Made by a program: the position numbers and the translations under genes. 37,456 nt of DNA from Bacteroidota bacterium (GTDB taxonomy: Bacteria; Bacteroidota; Bacteroidia; Flavobacteriales; Flavobacteriaceae): the NCBI GenBank assembly GCA_024280145.1, contig JAJRQR010000170.1, positions 1 through 37,456 of the forward strand. The letters are read 5' to 3'. Shown here piece after piece: positions 24,874 to 32,848 of this stretch. The notes under the pieces are model-generated. The model searched no databases and had not been told where the DNA came from. It was given only the letters and a program-made list of their open reading frames with translations. The stretch's first letter is position 1; every line of letters starts with the position of its first letter.

Positions 24874-25434
24874 TTACTTTCTTATAACTTTAACCGAACC
24901 ACCAGTCGTTATCTTTATAATTGAGGACGGTTTTGTGGTCGTGTTTTTACGGTTCAAATTTACAGTATAGTCAACTCCTTCCAAAATTGCCTTATTAATT
25001 TCTTGAAAATTATGGGGTGCCGCTTTACCGCTTAAATTTGCCGAAGTTGAAACGATGGGTTTTTTGAATTTTCGGATTAATTTACTTGCAAACCCCTCTC
25101 TAACAACTCTAATTGCTAATGAATTATCTTCAGCAATTAAATTTTCAGCAACGTGAAGTGGTCGATCATAAATAATAGTCGTTGGAGTGACAGCGTATTT
25201 TATCACATCATAAATTACTTCTGGAACATCTTCAATATACTGATTGAGCATTTTAAAATCATTTACCAAACATATCATTGCTTTGCTGTCTATTCGTTTT
25301 TTAAGTTCGAAAATTCGTTGAACAGCTTCATAGTTGGTGGCGTCACAGCCAATTCCCCAAACGGTATCGGATGGATAGAGGATAATTCCTCCTTTTTTTA
25401 GTGTGTTGAGGCAGTTGTTTATTTCGGTTTGCAT
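24874..25434 (-). CDS. tsaC: Sua5/YciO/YrdC family protein (threonylcarbamoyl-AMP synthase)
   Basis: The 186-residue protein should make threonylcarbamoyl-AMP for the t6A modification of tRNA. The family opening GGIILYPSDTVWGIGCDA (15-32), the LKKRIDSKAMICLV segment with the conserved Lys-Arg-x-x-x-Lys, and the late KPIVSTSANLSG are present. It lacks the C-terminal Sua5 domain, so it is of the short YrdC/TsaC type. Its start (MQTEINNCLNTLKKGG) is echoed in a broken copy at 26309-26365, beyond the next glycosyltransferase. Confidence 0.88.
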   Translation of the reverse strand: MQTEINNCLNTLKKGGIILYPSDTVWGIGCDATNYEAVQRIFELKKRIDSKAMICLVNDFKMLNQYIEDVPEVIYDVIKYAVTPTTIIYDRPLHVAENLIAEDNSLAIRVVREGFASKLIRKFKKPIVSTSANLSGKAAPHNFQEINKAILEGVDYTVNLNRKNTTTKPSSIIKITTGGSVKVIRK

Positions 25435-25473
25435 TTGAGTAATAATTTTTTTACAAAAGTAAGTAATTACACA

Positions 25474-26205
25474 CTAACTATTATTTTTACTAGACCAATG
25501 CGTTTTTGTTACAAGAGAATTAATATAATATGTTTCTTCTTCGTCTAAATTGTTATTATTGATATACCAGGGTAAGTGTAGTGCTTGATAGGGGAATCCC
25601 GTTCTTAAAATCAGAGTTGAATAATCACTCTCTCCAAGTTTTGAAAAAGGTCTATAAAGAGCAAAAGTTGTATCGATGGGGGCAATATAGATATTGGGTT
25701 CAATTTCTCTTGTATAATACTTGCTTTCCCATTCAATGACTCTTTCTTTGTCCTTAAAAGTATTAGGTAAATCATTTATTTTTAATGAAAACCTAACTTT
25801 ATGTGCTTTAGGGTGTCTTTTTAATATAGTATAAAAATATTCTAATATATTATCTGGACAAGAATCTAATGGCACAATATCTGAATCTGTATATACAAAA
25901 TAAGAATTTAAATATTTAAGCCATAATTTACTCTTCCAAAAAGCTTTATAACCATAATTTTTTTGTAAATAATGGACTTTACAATTTGTTGTTTTATAAA
26001 ATGCTAACAAAGGAGAATAAGTAGATTTGTTATCTAAAATATGGATGTTATTGTACCCTCTATTTTGCAAAGCATTTATAAGTAGAGATATTGTGGTTAG
26101 TCTATTATAGTTGTTAATAAAGATGGGTATTGATTTAAAATCTTTCGGCTCATTGCTAAACAAAAATCGTAATAAACGTGCTACTTTATTTTTAAATTCC
26201 TTCAT
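25474..26205 (-). CDS. Glycosyltransferase of the surface-polysaccharide cluster
   Basis: This 243-residue protein has a GT-A-type layout: a nucleotide-sugar-binding start (IPIFINNYNRLTTISLLINA), HILDNKSTYSPLL, and the DxD motif as YTDSDIVP (DSD at 107-109). No signal peptide or membrane segment is seen, so it is probably a cytoplasmic peripheral enzyme. It sits between the intact sua5-type gene and a decayed copy of its 5' end, so it looks inserted. The sugar donor and acceptor are unknown; a core or O-chain role is likely from context. Confidence 0.78.
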   Translation of the reverse strand: MKEFKNKVARLLRFLFSNEPKDFKSIPIFINNYNRLTTISLLINALQNRGYNNIHILDNKSTYSPLLAFYKTTNCKVHYLQKNYGYKAFWKSKLWLKYLNSYFVYTDSDIVPLDSCPDNILEYFYTILKRHPKAHKVRFSLKINDLPNTFKDKERVIEWESKYYTREIEPNIYIAPIDTTFALYRPFSKLGESDYSTLILRTGFPYQALHLPWYINNNNLDEEETYYINSLVTKTHWSSKNNS

Positions 26206-26308
26206 TTATTTTTTTAAAATTGTGACATTAGCATTTCTTTTAAAAGAGATGTAATTATCTACAATTAAATTTGGTTTTGGTATCAATGTTAAAAGGAATC
26301 AAAAACTA

Positions 26309-26365
26309 AAGTGTACTTCCTTCTTTTTTTAAGACGTTAAGGCAATTGTTGATTTCGGTTTACAT
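26309..26365 (-). pseudogene. Decayed duplicate of the sua5/tsaC 5' end
   Basis: Read leftward from ATG at 26365, this gives M, stop, then TEINNCLNVLKKEG, S, T, L and a second stop. It aligns codon for codon with MQTEINNCLNTLKKGG of the intact gene at 25434. Codon 2 has changed from CAA to TAA, and similarity ends after about 16 codons. The DNA between 26312 and 26375 still resembles 25383-25445. The remaining gap sequence at 26206-26308 shows nothing recognisable. Confidence 0.7.
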
Positions 26366-26368
26366 TGA

Positions 26369-27298
26369 TTAGTATAAAGGATTAATATTTTGTTTATGTT
26401 TTAATGATTTCGTTAATGGTGCTTGAAGTAATAAAATATAAAAAAGCTTCCAATATTTTGGCTTAAAAATACTACTAAAAAAATATCTAATTTGTAAATA
26501 TATTAAGAGAATATAAAATGGTAAGATCCCATAGTGTTTTCTTATTACATATAGTAATGAAATTTTGAGTTCAATTTTAATTGCTATAGATTTTTCTGTA
26601 CTTGCCCCATGAAAATGAATAAATTTAGCTTCGGGTACCAAATATGCCAATTTATTTATTTTTAACAATCGTTTACAGATATCTGTTTCTTCATAATAAA
26701 GAAATATATTGGTATCGAAACCTCCAATTTTGTTAAAATCGATAGTTCTAAAAAACATAAAACTACCAGCAATAAATTGTCCTTGTTTTGGGATGCTATA
26801 CTCTTTTTTGCTGTTTGGATATTGTTTTGAGTTTCTTGCTTCCAAAATTTTTCTTCCAAAAATTTCTCTACCCAATGAAGCAAAATGATCTATCGTTGGA
26901 AGTAATTTATGGTTTTCAGTATAAGCTTGAGGGCCGCAAACACCTACCTCTTTATTATTGTCTAGAAATTCTTTTAGCATATACAAACAATCGTTTTCTA
27001 GAATAACATCATTGTTTATAAAAGCTAAATATTTTCCTTTTACTTTTAAAGCACCAATCATATTTCCACTTCCAAAACCTGTATTTATGTTGCTGCGAAT
27101 TAATTCTATTGAAACAGACTCAGAAATTGATGAAATAAAGTTATTTAATTCATTATAACTCTTTTCTTCTGAGCCATTATCTACAATTATATATTGACAT
27201 TGTAGGAGTGAATTAGTGTTTTTTAGTAACGAATCAATACAATTTTTTGTAAATTGTTCGGTGTTATAATTTATTATTATTATTGAAATATCAATCAT
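26369..27298 (-). CDS. Family 2 glycosyltransferase (rhamnosyltransferase-like)
   Basis: This 309-residue protein is a GT2 enzyme. It opens with DISIIIINYNTEQFTKNCID, has YIIVDNGSEE, and the DxD equivalent is INNDVIL (94-100). The later FFRTIDFNKIGGFDTNIFLY and EETDICKRL match WbbL-type rhamnosyltransferases, though the sugar is uncertain. Weak hydrophobic helices near the C-terminus (about 265-300) suggest membrane association. It ends only a few bases from the sua5-like fragment and starts 3 bp after the next gene's stop, so these glycosyltransferases form one operon. Confidence 0.85.
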   Translation of the reverse strand: MIDISIIIINYNTEQFTKNCIDSLLKNTNSLLQCQYIIVDNGSEEKSYNELNNFISSISESVSIELIRSNINTGFGSGNMIGALKVKGKYLAFINNDVILENDCLYMLKEFLDNNKEVGVCGPQAYTENHKLLPTIDHFASLGREIFGRKILEARNSKQYPNSKKEYSIPKQGQFIAGSFMFFRTIDFNKIGGFDTNIFLYYEETDICKRLLKINKLAYLVPEAKFIHFHGASTEKSIAIKIELKISLLYVIRKHYGILPFYILLIYLQIRYFFSSIFKPKYWKLFYILLLQAPLTKSLKHKQNINPLY

Positions 27299-27300
27299 AC

Positions 27301-28104
27301 TTAGCTTCTTAAATATTGATTAATACCTTTTTCAATATAAATTATTTTTTTTTCTTTGGCTTCTTTTTCAAGATTTTCATTATACCCAACTTTACTTTTG
27401 TCTTGTTCTTTATGAAATATATGATAAACAATTCCTTTGTATTTTAATCGTTTACCTTGTATTCCAATATTAATTAATCGCTGTATCATTTCACTATCAT
27501 CTACTCCCCAGCCGACTAATTCTTCATTAAAACCATTAATTTTTATAAAATCATCTTTCCAAAAAGACATATTACAACCTCTTAATTTTGAAGATATTTT
27601 ATTTTCTTTTTTAAAACGATTTGCTAAAAATGGGATATGTAACGTTCTTCCTCTTTTTTTTATTCCTTTTGAAAAGAAATTAAATTGTGTTTGTTTGTTT
27701 TTAAAAAGAGTAGTTAAATGTTCTTCCTGGATATTAACTCTACTTCCATAAAGATAAAGACCTCTTTCAGCTAGAGAAAGATGATCTTTTACAAAATCTT
27801 TATGCATAATAATATCCCCGTCTATTTCAATTATATAGTCATATTTCGAGCTAGCAATTGCTTTATTCATAATAGCAGGTTTCCTATTATTTTCATCTTT
27901 GTGCCATATATGGTGTAATGGAATTGGGAATTTTTTTTGATACCTTTTAATTAAATCACTAGTTTCTTTTCTAGAACCATCATCTGCAATAATTACTTCA
28001 TTTGGTAATTTTGACTGATTTAAAACACTCAACAATAATAATTCTAAAGCCTCAGGCCAATTATAAGTAGGAGTTACTAACGAGCAAGATGGAAATTGCG
28101 ACAT
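27301..28104 (-). CDS. Family 2 glycosyltransferase with galactosyltransferase-like C-terminus
   Basis: From the preferred ATG at 28104 (MSQFPSCSLVTPTYNWPEAL) the protein has 267 residues. The GT-A nucleotide-binding part has EVIIADDGSRKET and the DxD as EIDGDII. The C-terminal part RGCNMSFWKDDFIKINGFNE and GWGVDDSEMIQRL matches the GT2/Glyco_transf_7C layout. An ATG at 28134 would overlap the methyltransferase stop and add ten odd residues (MLPLLKNNYI), so it is less likely. It belongs to the core-polysaccharide cluster; specificity is unknown. Confidence 0.84.
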   Translation of the reverse strand: MSQFPSCSLVTPTYNWPEALELLLLSVLNQSKLPNEVIIADDGSRKETSDLIKRYQKKFPIPLHHIWHKDENNRKPAIMNKAIASSKYDYIIEIDGDIIMHKDFVKDHLSLAERGLYLYGSRVNIQEEHLTTLFKNKQTQFNFFSKGIKKRGRTLHIPFLANRFKKENKISSKLRGCNMSFWKDDFIKINGFNEELVGWGVDDSEMIQRLINIGIQGKRLKYKGIVYHIFHKEQDKSKVGYNENLEKEAKEKKIIYIEKGINQYLRS

Positions 28105-28111
28105 TATATAG

Positions 28112-28753
28112 TTATTTTTTAGCAATGGTAGCATATTGTAAAAATCTCATATCTAATGCTGTAAATAGAAAGAGTATATTATAAATCCAAGGTTTTATTG
28201 ATTTTGAAGGGTTTATACCATGATGAGAAACTATAGTATATCCTGCATTATTATACATTTTTTTTATGCTTTTTTTGGTAAAAAAACGAAGATGCGTTCT
28301 GTCTAACACTCCGTGATCTTTATAATCCCAATCTTTTTTAAAAATTAAACTCATAAAGGCTTTATGGTACCTAATATTAGGAATAGAACTAATAATTACA
28401 CCATTATTTTTTAGTTTAGATTTTAGTCTTTTTAGAATTGAGTATGGATCTACAAGGTGTTCTAAGACATCATTTAAATAAATTACATCAAAATAATCTT
28501 CGGGTAAATCAATTAAAACATCTTCCACTGTTCCCGTTAAAACTTCATCAATTTTTTTTGAAGCAATAAATGCTTGGTCTTCCATATATTCTATTCCCCA
28601 AACTTCCGCATTACTTGTATCTTTAACAGAGAAAGCAAATGAACCATCTGCACATCCAATATCCAATACTGTTTTGGTGTTTTTTGGAAGTAAAGACAAC
28701 ATTTCAGGTCTCAGGTTTTTAAAATATCCTTCATCCTTATTTTCATAATCCAT
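28112..28753 (-). CDS. SAM-dependent class I methyltransferase of the LPS cluster
   Basis: This 213-residue protein has the class I SAM-binding motif VLDIGCADGSFA (29-40), an acidic loop at WGIEYMEDQA and motif post-I VIYLNDVLEHLVDP. Its substrate may be a sugar or lipid intermediate of the polysaccharide pathway. It is the first gene of the leftward glycosyltransferase run, with a divergent kinase gene on the other strand. A C-terminal hydrophobic patch (IYNILFLFTALDMRFL) may bring it to the membrane. Confidence 0.82.
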   Translation of the reverse strand: MDYENKDEGYFKNLRPEMLSLLPKNTKTVLDIGCADGSFAFSVKDTSNAEVWGIEYMEDQAFIASKKIDEVLTGTVEDVLIDLPEDYFDVIYLNDVLEHLVDPYSILKRLKSKLKNNGVIISSIPNIRYHKAFMSLIFKKDWDYKDHGVLDRTHLRFFTKKSIKKMYNNAGYTIVSHHGINPSKSIKPWIYNILFLFTALDMRFLQYATIAKK

Positions 28754-28776
28754 ATTTGTATAAAAGCTTAAAAATA

Positions 28777-28784
28777 CAAACTTA
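28777..28784 (-). promoter_or_regulatory. -7 promoter box of the methyltransferase/glycosyltransferase operon
   Basis: The minus strand reads TAAGTTTG (TAnnTTTG), 23 bp before the ATG at 28753. No clear TTG lies at the expected distance. Confidence 0.45.
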
Positions 28785-28814
28785 CAAAAACATACATTAT
28801 ATAATTGGTTATTG

Positions 28815-28822
28815 TATTTTTG
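28815..28822 (+). promoter_or_regulatory. -7 promoter box of the LPS-kinase-like gene
   Basis: TATTTTTG matches TAnnTTTG and lies 17 bp before the ATG at 28840. This supports 28840, not 28756, as the start. Confidence 0.5.
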
Positions 28823-28839
28823 TTTCTTTTAATTTTAAG

Positions 28840-29613
28840 ATGGTAAAGGTTTTTTCTAAAAAGTATTCTAATCAAAAAGAAGCATTAACTAAGCTTATTA
28901 GTTCATTTTCAGATTCTGGTAAAATTTTCGGAAATGGAGATCGTAATACTATTAAATTATTTCAATATAACAATCAATTAATTAATGTTAAATCGTTTAA
29001 AATTCCTCACTTAATTAATAAAATTGCCTATCGGTTTTTTAGAAATTCTAAAGCAGAAAGATCTTTTACATACGCCCAAAAATTATTGTCTATGGGGATA
29101 TTAACTCCGTATCCAATTGCCTATTTTGAAGAAAAATCTACATTTTCATTATTAAAAAGCTATTACATAAGCGAACATCAAAATTACGATTTAACTTTTA
29201 GGGAACTTATAGAAGATCCTAAATATATAGGTAATGAAGAAATTTTAAGAGCTTTTACAAATTTCACATTTCAACTTCACGAAAAAGGAATTTTGTTTAA
29301 AGATCACTCTCCAGGAAACACATTAATAAAAATTATTGATAATGGTTATGATTTTTATTTGGTCGATTTAAATAGAATGGAATTTAAAGAATTAGATTTT
29401 GAAACCAGAATAAATAATTTTGCAAAATTGACGCCAAAAAAGGAAATGATAAAAGTAATGGCAAACGAATATGCAAAATTAATAGGAAAAGAGGAATCGA
29501 AAGTATTTGATGAAATGTGGAGGTTAACCGAAGTTTTTCAAGAAAAATACCATAAAAAAATGGCATTAAAAAGAAAAATATTCTTTTGGAAAGAAAAATA
29601 TAAGAACTCTTAA
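28840..29613 (+). CDS. Lipopolysaccharide core kinase (WaaP/Kdo-kinase-like)
   Basis: The 257-residue protein (start at 28840, MVKVFSKKYSN) has the protein-kinase-like fold of WaaP/KdkA enzymes, which phosphorylate heptose or Kdo in the LPS core. The catalytic loop is ILFKDHSPGNTLI with the usual His/Asp-x(4)-Asn pattern, and DLNRMEF takes the place of DFG. A longer frame from 28756 would start before the promoter box and adds an atypical stretch (MYKSLKIQTYKNIHYIIGYC), so it is rejected. The gene stands alone on the plus strand between leftward glycosyltransferases. Target sugar unproven. Confidence 0.78.
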   Translation: MVKVFSKKYSNQKEALTKLISSFSDSGKIFGNGDRNTIKLFQYNNQLINVKSFKIPHLINKIAYRFFRNSKAERSFTYAQKLLSMGILTPYPIAYFEEKSTFSLLKSYYISEHQNYDLTFRELIEDPKYIGNEEILRAFTNFTFQLHEKGILFKDHSPGNTLIKIIDNGYDFYLVDLNRMEFKELDFETRINNFAKLTPKKEMIKVMANEYAKLIGKEESKVFDEMWRLTEVFQEKYHKKMALKRKIFFWKEKYKNS

Positions 29614-29615
29614 TA

Positions 29616-31493
29616 TTATTTTTTAGGATGCCAAAGCCTATATAGTTTAATGTACTTATAATAAGTAACATTAAATTGTTCTTTACAGATTACAAAACCA
29701 TTTTTTCCATCTAAAAACCCACAACGCAGAAAATATGATTTAAAAAATGCCCAAGAAGGTCTCAAAATTATTTTTAAGTAAGTAGATTTAATTCCGAGTT
29801 TATAATATGCTTTGGAGGCGATATTTGAGAAGTTTTCAACTTTTTGCTTGTGCTCTTCGTAATCTCTGTAAATCCAATGCAGTAAATCACCTTTTAGTTT
29901 TCCGAGTTTTCTACCACTTTTAAGCGTGTAACTATCATGTGGATTTATACCTCTCCATTCTCCACTACCTTTTTTGAAAAGACGTAATTTTTTATCTGGA
30001 TACCAATCAGAATGTTTAATCCATTGTCCACAATAATTATTCAACCTTTTCGAATAATAACCATCATGATCCCAATGAGGCTTTACAGTTATAATGGATT
30101 TTTTTAACTCATCTGTTAATGCTTCATCACCATCTAAGGACAATATATAGTTGTGACTAGCTTGCTGAATAGCATAGTTTTTTTGTTCAATATAACCTTC
30201 AAATTTATTCTGAATAAAAGTTACATTATATTTCCTACAAATGGCTTCCGTGTTATCTGTAGAGAAAGAATCTACTACAATAACTTCATCTGCCACTCCA
30301 ATTAACGAGGACAAGCATTTTTCTAAATGCTCCTCTTCATTATAAGTAATGATAACCGCGGATAATGGAAAAGTTTTATTTAATGAATAAACTTTATTGA
30401 AATTAGTTGGAACTAACTCATTACTGTTTTCTGAAAAATTATATTCAAGAAAATCTTCTAATTTAGTTTTAAAATAAGAAGGCTTTAAATTTGGGTATAA
30501 AGCAATCGAACTTTCTTTAAGTTGTTTAGTTGTTTTGTCTATAAATAATTCAGGTTGATAATCTTTTAAATGAACAGAATCGTGAAGCTTTCCATCTTCA
30601 AAAGTAGACCACATTTCTTTTTCAATCCAAGGAGAAAAAATGATAAATGAAGGCTTATCCAAAGCTTTTGCCATATTAATTGCACCACCATCGTTTCCTA
30701 CAATAAAATCACAGGAATCCATAATGATGATAAACTCTCGAAGATTTTTTCCTAATAAATTAAAGAATATATTTTTCTGAGTTTTTTCTGCGCAATGATT
30801 ATATACTTTTTGAGCAAGATCTAGCTGGTTTGGAATATAATTAAAGAGAATATTTACATCTATTTTTTCTGAAACATAATCTACCACTTTTGCCATATAT
30901 TCCAACGGAAACGTTTTGTTGGCACTACTTCCGATAATAGATATCATCACCGTTTTGTTGTTCTTATCTAATTGATATTCTTCAAATAAATTAGCAACAA
31001 ATTTCTTTTCTTCAGCTGTCACCGATAATTTTGGTACAACGTCAATTTCAATATCTAACTGTAACGGATCTAATAAAGATAATCTTCTTTCAATGACTAA
31101 TCCAACATTCGATTTTGGTTCGTCAGATTGAGGAATATTATGCGTATAAAGGAAAGTCCTTCCAATTTTTTTATACGAAATTTTTGTAGGTGCATTCGAA
31201 AACAAAACAGTTAACCAACTTTCTAATTTAGAATATGCATCAATTACAAGATCATATTTTTCTTTCCGAACTTGAAAAATAAGCTTGAAAAATTCGAGCT
31301 TACTTCTTCTGTGTTTTCTTTCAAATAAAATATAATTATCAATGCTATTGTTTCCTTGTAAAACTGGCAAGGTGCTTTTATACACCATGTAATCTATTTG
31401 AGCATTAGGATATGCCTTACGAAGATTATCACATAACAATGCGCTTACCAACACATCGCCAATCATTTTTTGCTGAATTACTAGAATTTTCAT
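29616..31493 (-). CDS. GT9-GT2 fusion: heptosyltransferase-like plus WaaE/KdtX-like glycosyltransferase
   Basis: This 625-residue protein joins two enzymes. Residues 1 to about 345 are GT9 (ADP-heptose:LPS heptosyltransferase-like): MKILVIQQKMIGDVLVSALL, YDLVIDAYSKLESW, and IVGNDGGAINMAKALDKPSF, which is the family's late donor-binding region. After a linker of about 30 residues, a GT2 domain begins at LSAVIITYNEEEHLEKCLSS. It carries VADEVIVVDSFSTDNT and the DxD as SLDGDEAL, a WaaE/KdtX-type transferase that acts on the inner core. One chain may add two sugars in sequence. The fusion is uncommon but occurs in Bacteroidota, as far as I recall. It ends 2 bp from the kinase gene on the other strand. 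Confidence 0.83.
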   Translation of the reverse strand: MKILVIQQKMIGDVLVSALLCDNLRKAYPNAQIDYMVYKSTLPVLQGNNSIDNYILFERKHRRSKLEFFKLIFQVRKEKYDLVIDAYSKLESWLTVLFSNAPTKISYKKIGRTFLYTHNIPQSDEPKSNVGLVIERRLSLLDPLQLDIEIDVVPKLSVTAEEKKFVANLFEEYQLDKNNKTVMISIIGSSANKTFPLEYMAKVVDYVSEKIDVNILFNYIPNQLDLAQKVYNHCAEKTQKNIFFNLLGKNLREFIIIMDSCDFIVGNDGGAINMAKALDKPSFIIFSPWIEKEMWSTFEDGKLHDSVHLKDYQPELFIDKTTKQLKESSIALYPNLKPSYFKTKLEDFLEYNFSENSNELVPTNFNKVYSLNKTFPLSAVIITYNEEEHLEKCLSSLIGVADEVIVVDSFSTDNTEAICRKYNVTFIQNKFEGYIEQKNYAIQQASHNYILSLDGDEALTDELKKSIITVKPHWDHDGYYSKRLNNYCGQWIKHSDWYPDKKLRLFKKGSGEWRGINPHDSYTLKSGRKLGKLKGDLLHWIYRDYEEHKQKVENFSNIASKAYYKLGIKSTYLKIILRPSWAFFKSYFLRCGFLDGKNGFVICKEQFNVTYYKYIKLYRLWHPKK

Positions 31494-31553
31494 TAAATAG
31501 TGAAGCTATTTTTTTGGGGAAAGATAACCTTTTTTTTGTTTTTTATAATTGAA

Positions 31554-32369
31554 TTAAACTGCCACATCATATTCACGAAGCGCATCGTTTAATGAAGTCT
31601 TTTTATTGGTACTTTCTTTTCGTTTGCCTATAATTAAAGCGCAAGGGACTTGAAAATCTCCTGCGGGGAAAGATTTGGTATAACTTCCTGGAATAACCAC
31701 CGAACGAGCAGGAACCAATCCCTTGGTTTCAATAGGTTGAGAATGGGTTACATCAATAATTTTTGTAGAAGCAGTTAATACCACATTGGCTCCTAAAACG
31801 GCTTCACTTTCCACACGAACTCCTTCCACAACTATGCAACGAGAACCAATAAAAGCATTGTCTTCAATAATTACTGGAGCAGCTTGTAATGGTTCTAAAA
31901 CACCTCCAATTCCTACGCCACCACTAAGATGAACGTTTTTTCCAATTTGAGCACAACTTCCAACAGTTGCCCAAGTATCCACCATCGTTCCTTCATCTAC
32001 ATAAGCGCCAATATTCACATAACTCGGCATTAAAATTACACCTTTTGAAATATATGCACCGTGTCTAGCCACCGCATGAGGAACTACTCGAATTCCTTTT
32101 TGTTGATAGCCTCTTTTTAACGGAATTTTATCGTGATATTCAAAAATACCAGCTTCCAAAACTTCCATTTTCTGAATTGGAAAATATAAAACCACCGCTT
32201 TTTTTACCCATCCATTTACTTGCCAGCCATCATTTATTGGTGCTGCACAGCGCAATTTTCCTTCATCAAGTAAATTTATAACTTCTCTTATTGCTTTTAT
32301 GGTAACTGAGTCTGTCAATAATGAACGGTCATCCCAAGCTTTTTCTATAATTTGTTGTAATTGTATCAT
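31554..32369 (-). CDS. dapD: 2,3,4,5-tetrahydropyridine-2,6-dicarboxylate N-succinyltransferase
   Basis: DapD transfers a succinyl group from succinyl-CoA in the lysine/diaminopimelate pathway. The 271-residue protein has a short helical N-terminal domain and then a left-handed beta-helix with hexapeptide repeats (for example GVILMPSYVNIGAYVDEGTM and SCAQIGKNVHLSGGVGIGG). The C-terminal VVIPGSYTKSFPAGDF and CALIIGKRKES are typical. It is transcribed away from ruvX from a shared 65-bp promoter region. Length and motifs fit well. Confidence 0.95.
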   Translation of the reverse strand: MIQLQQIIEKAWDDRSLLTDSVTIKAIREVINLLDEGKLRCAAPINDGWQVNGWVKKAVVLYFPIQKMEVLEAGIFEYHDKIPLKRGYQQKGIRVVPHAVARHGAYISKGVILMPSYVNIGAYVDEGTMVDTWATVGSCAQIGKNVHLSGGVGIGGVLEPLQAAPVIIEDNAFIGSRCIVVEGVRVESEAVLGANVVLTASTKIIDVTHSQPIETKGLVPARSVVIPGSYTKSFPAGDFQVPCALIIGKRKESTNKKTSLNDALREYDVAV

Positions 32370-32387
32370 ATTTATTTAATAATTTCA

Positions 32388-32395
32388 CAAAGATA
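32388..32395 (-). promoter_or_regulatory. -7 promoter box of dapD
   Basis: The minus strand reads TATCTTTG, 18 bp before the dapD ATG. No consensus TTG is seen upstream. Confidence 0.5.
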
Positions 32396-32418
32396 GAAGT
32401 CACTTTTAATTAATCCCT

Positions 32419-32426
32419 TATTTTTG
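32419..32426 (+). promoter_or_regulatory. -7 promoter box of ruvX-def
   Basis: TATTTTTG lies only 8 bp before the ruvX ATG at 32435, which implies a leader of just a few nucleotides. It faces away from the dapD box 23 bp to the left. Confidence 0.5.
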
Positions 32427-32434
32427 CGCAAAAT

Positions 32435-32848
32435 ATGGCACGAATATTAGCAATAGATTACGGAACCAGAAGAACTGGAATTGCAATCACCGATGAGATG
32501 CAATTTATCGCATCAGGATTAACAACAGTACGGACTTTTGAATTGATTCCTTTTTTAAAGAAATACATTTCTGAAGAGAAAGTTGAACTCGTAATTATTG
32601 GTGAGCCTAAACAAAAAGATGGTACACATTCTAATGTTGAAACTGAAATACAGAAATTTATTTTGAAATTTTCTGAAACATTCCCGGAAATGAAAACTGA
32701 GAGAATGGACGAACGATTTACTAGTAAGATGGCTTTTCAGACCATGATTGACAGTGGGTTAAATAAAAAACAACGTCAAAATAAAGCATTAATTGACGAA
32801 ATTAGTGCCACCATAATATTACAAGATTATTTAAAGTATAAAAAATGA
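32435..32848 (+). CDS. ruvX: Putative pre-16S rRNA nuclease / Holliday junction resolvase-like RuvX
   Basis: This 137-residue YqgF-family protein has an RNase H-like fold and is tied to 16S rRNA 5' end processing. The start RILAIDYGTRRTGIAITDE holds the first catalytic Asp; VIGEPKQKDGT and MDERFTSKMA follow, and the last acidic position lies in LIDEISATIILQDYL. Its TGA overlaps the def ATG by 4 bases, so the two are translationally coupled. The promoter is very close, giving an almost leaderless message. Confidence 0.92.
   Translation: MARILAIDYGTRRTGIAITDEMQFIASGLTTVRTFELIPFLKKYISEEKVELVIIGEPKQKDGTHSNVETEIQKFILKFSETFPEMKTERMDERFTSKMAFQTMIDSGLNKKQRQNKALIDEISATIILQDYLKYKK

Noticed and set aside
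28756-28839. Upstream start for the LPS-kinase-like gene
   Set aside because: It precedes the TATTTTTG box and overlaps the divergent promoter region.
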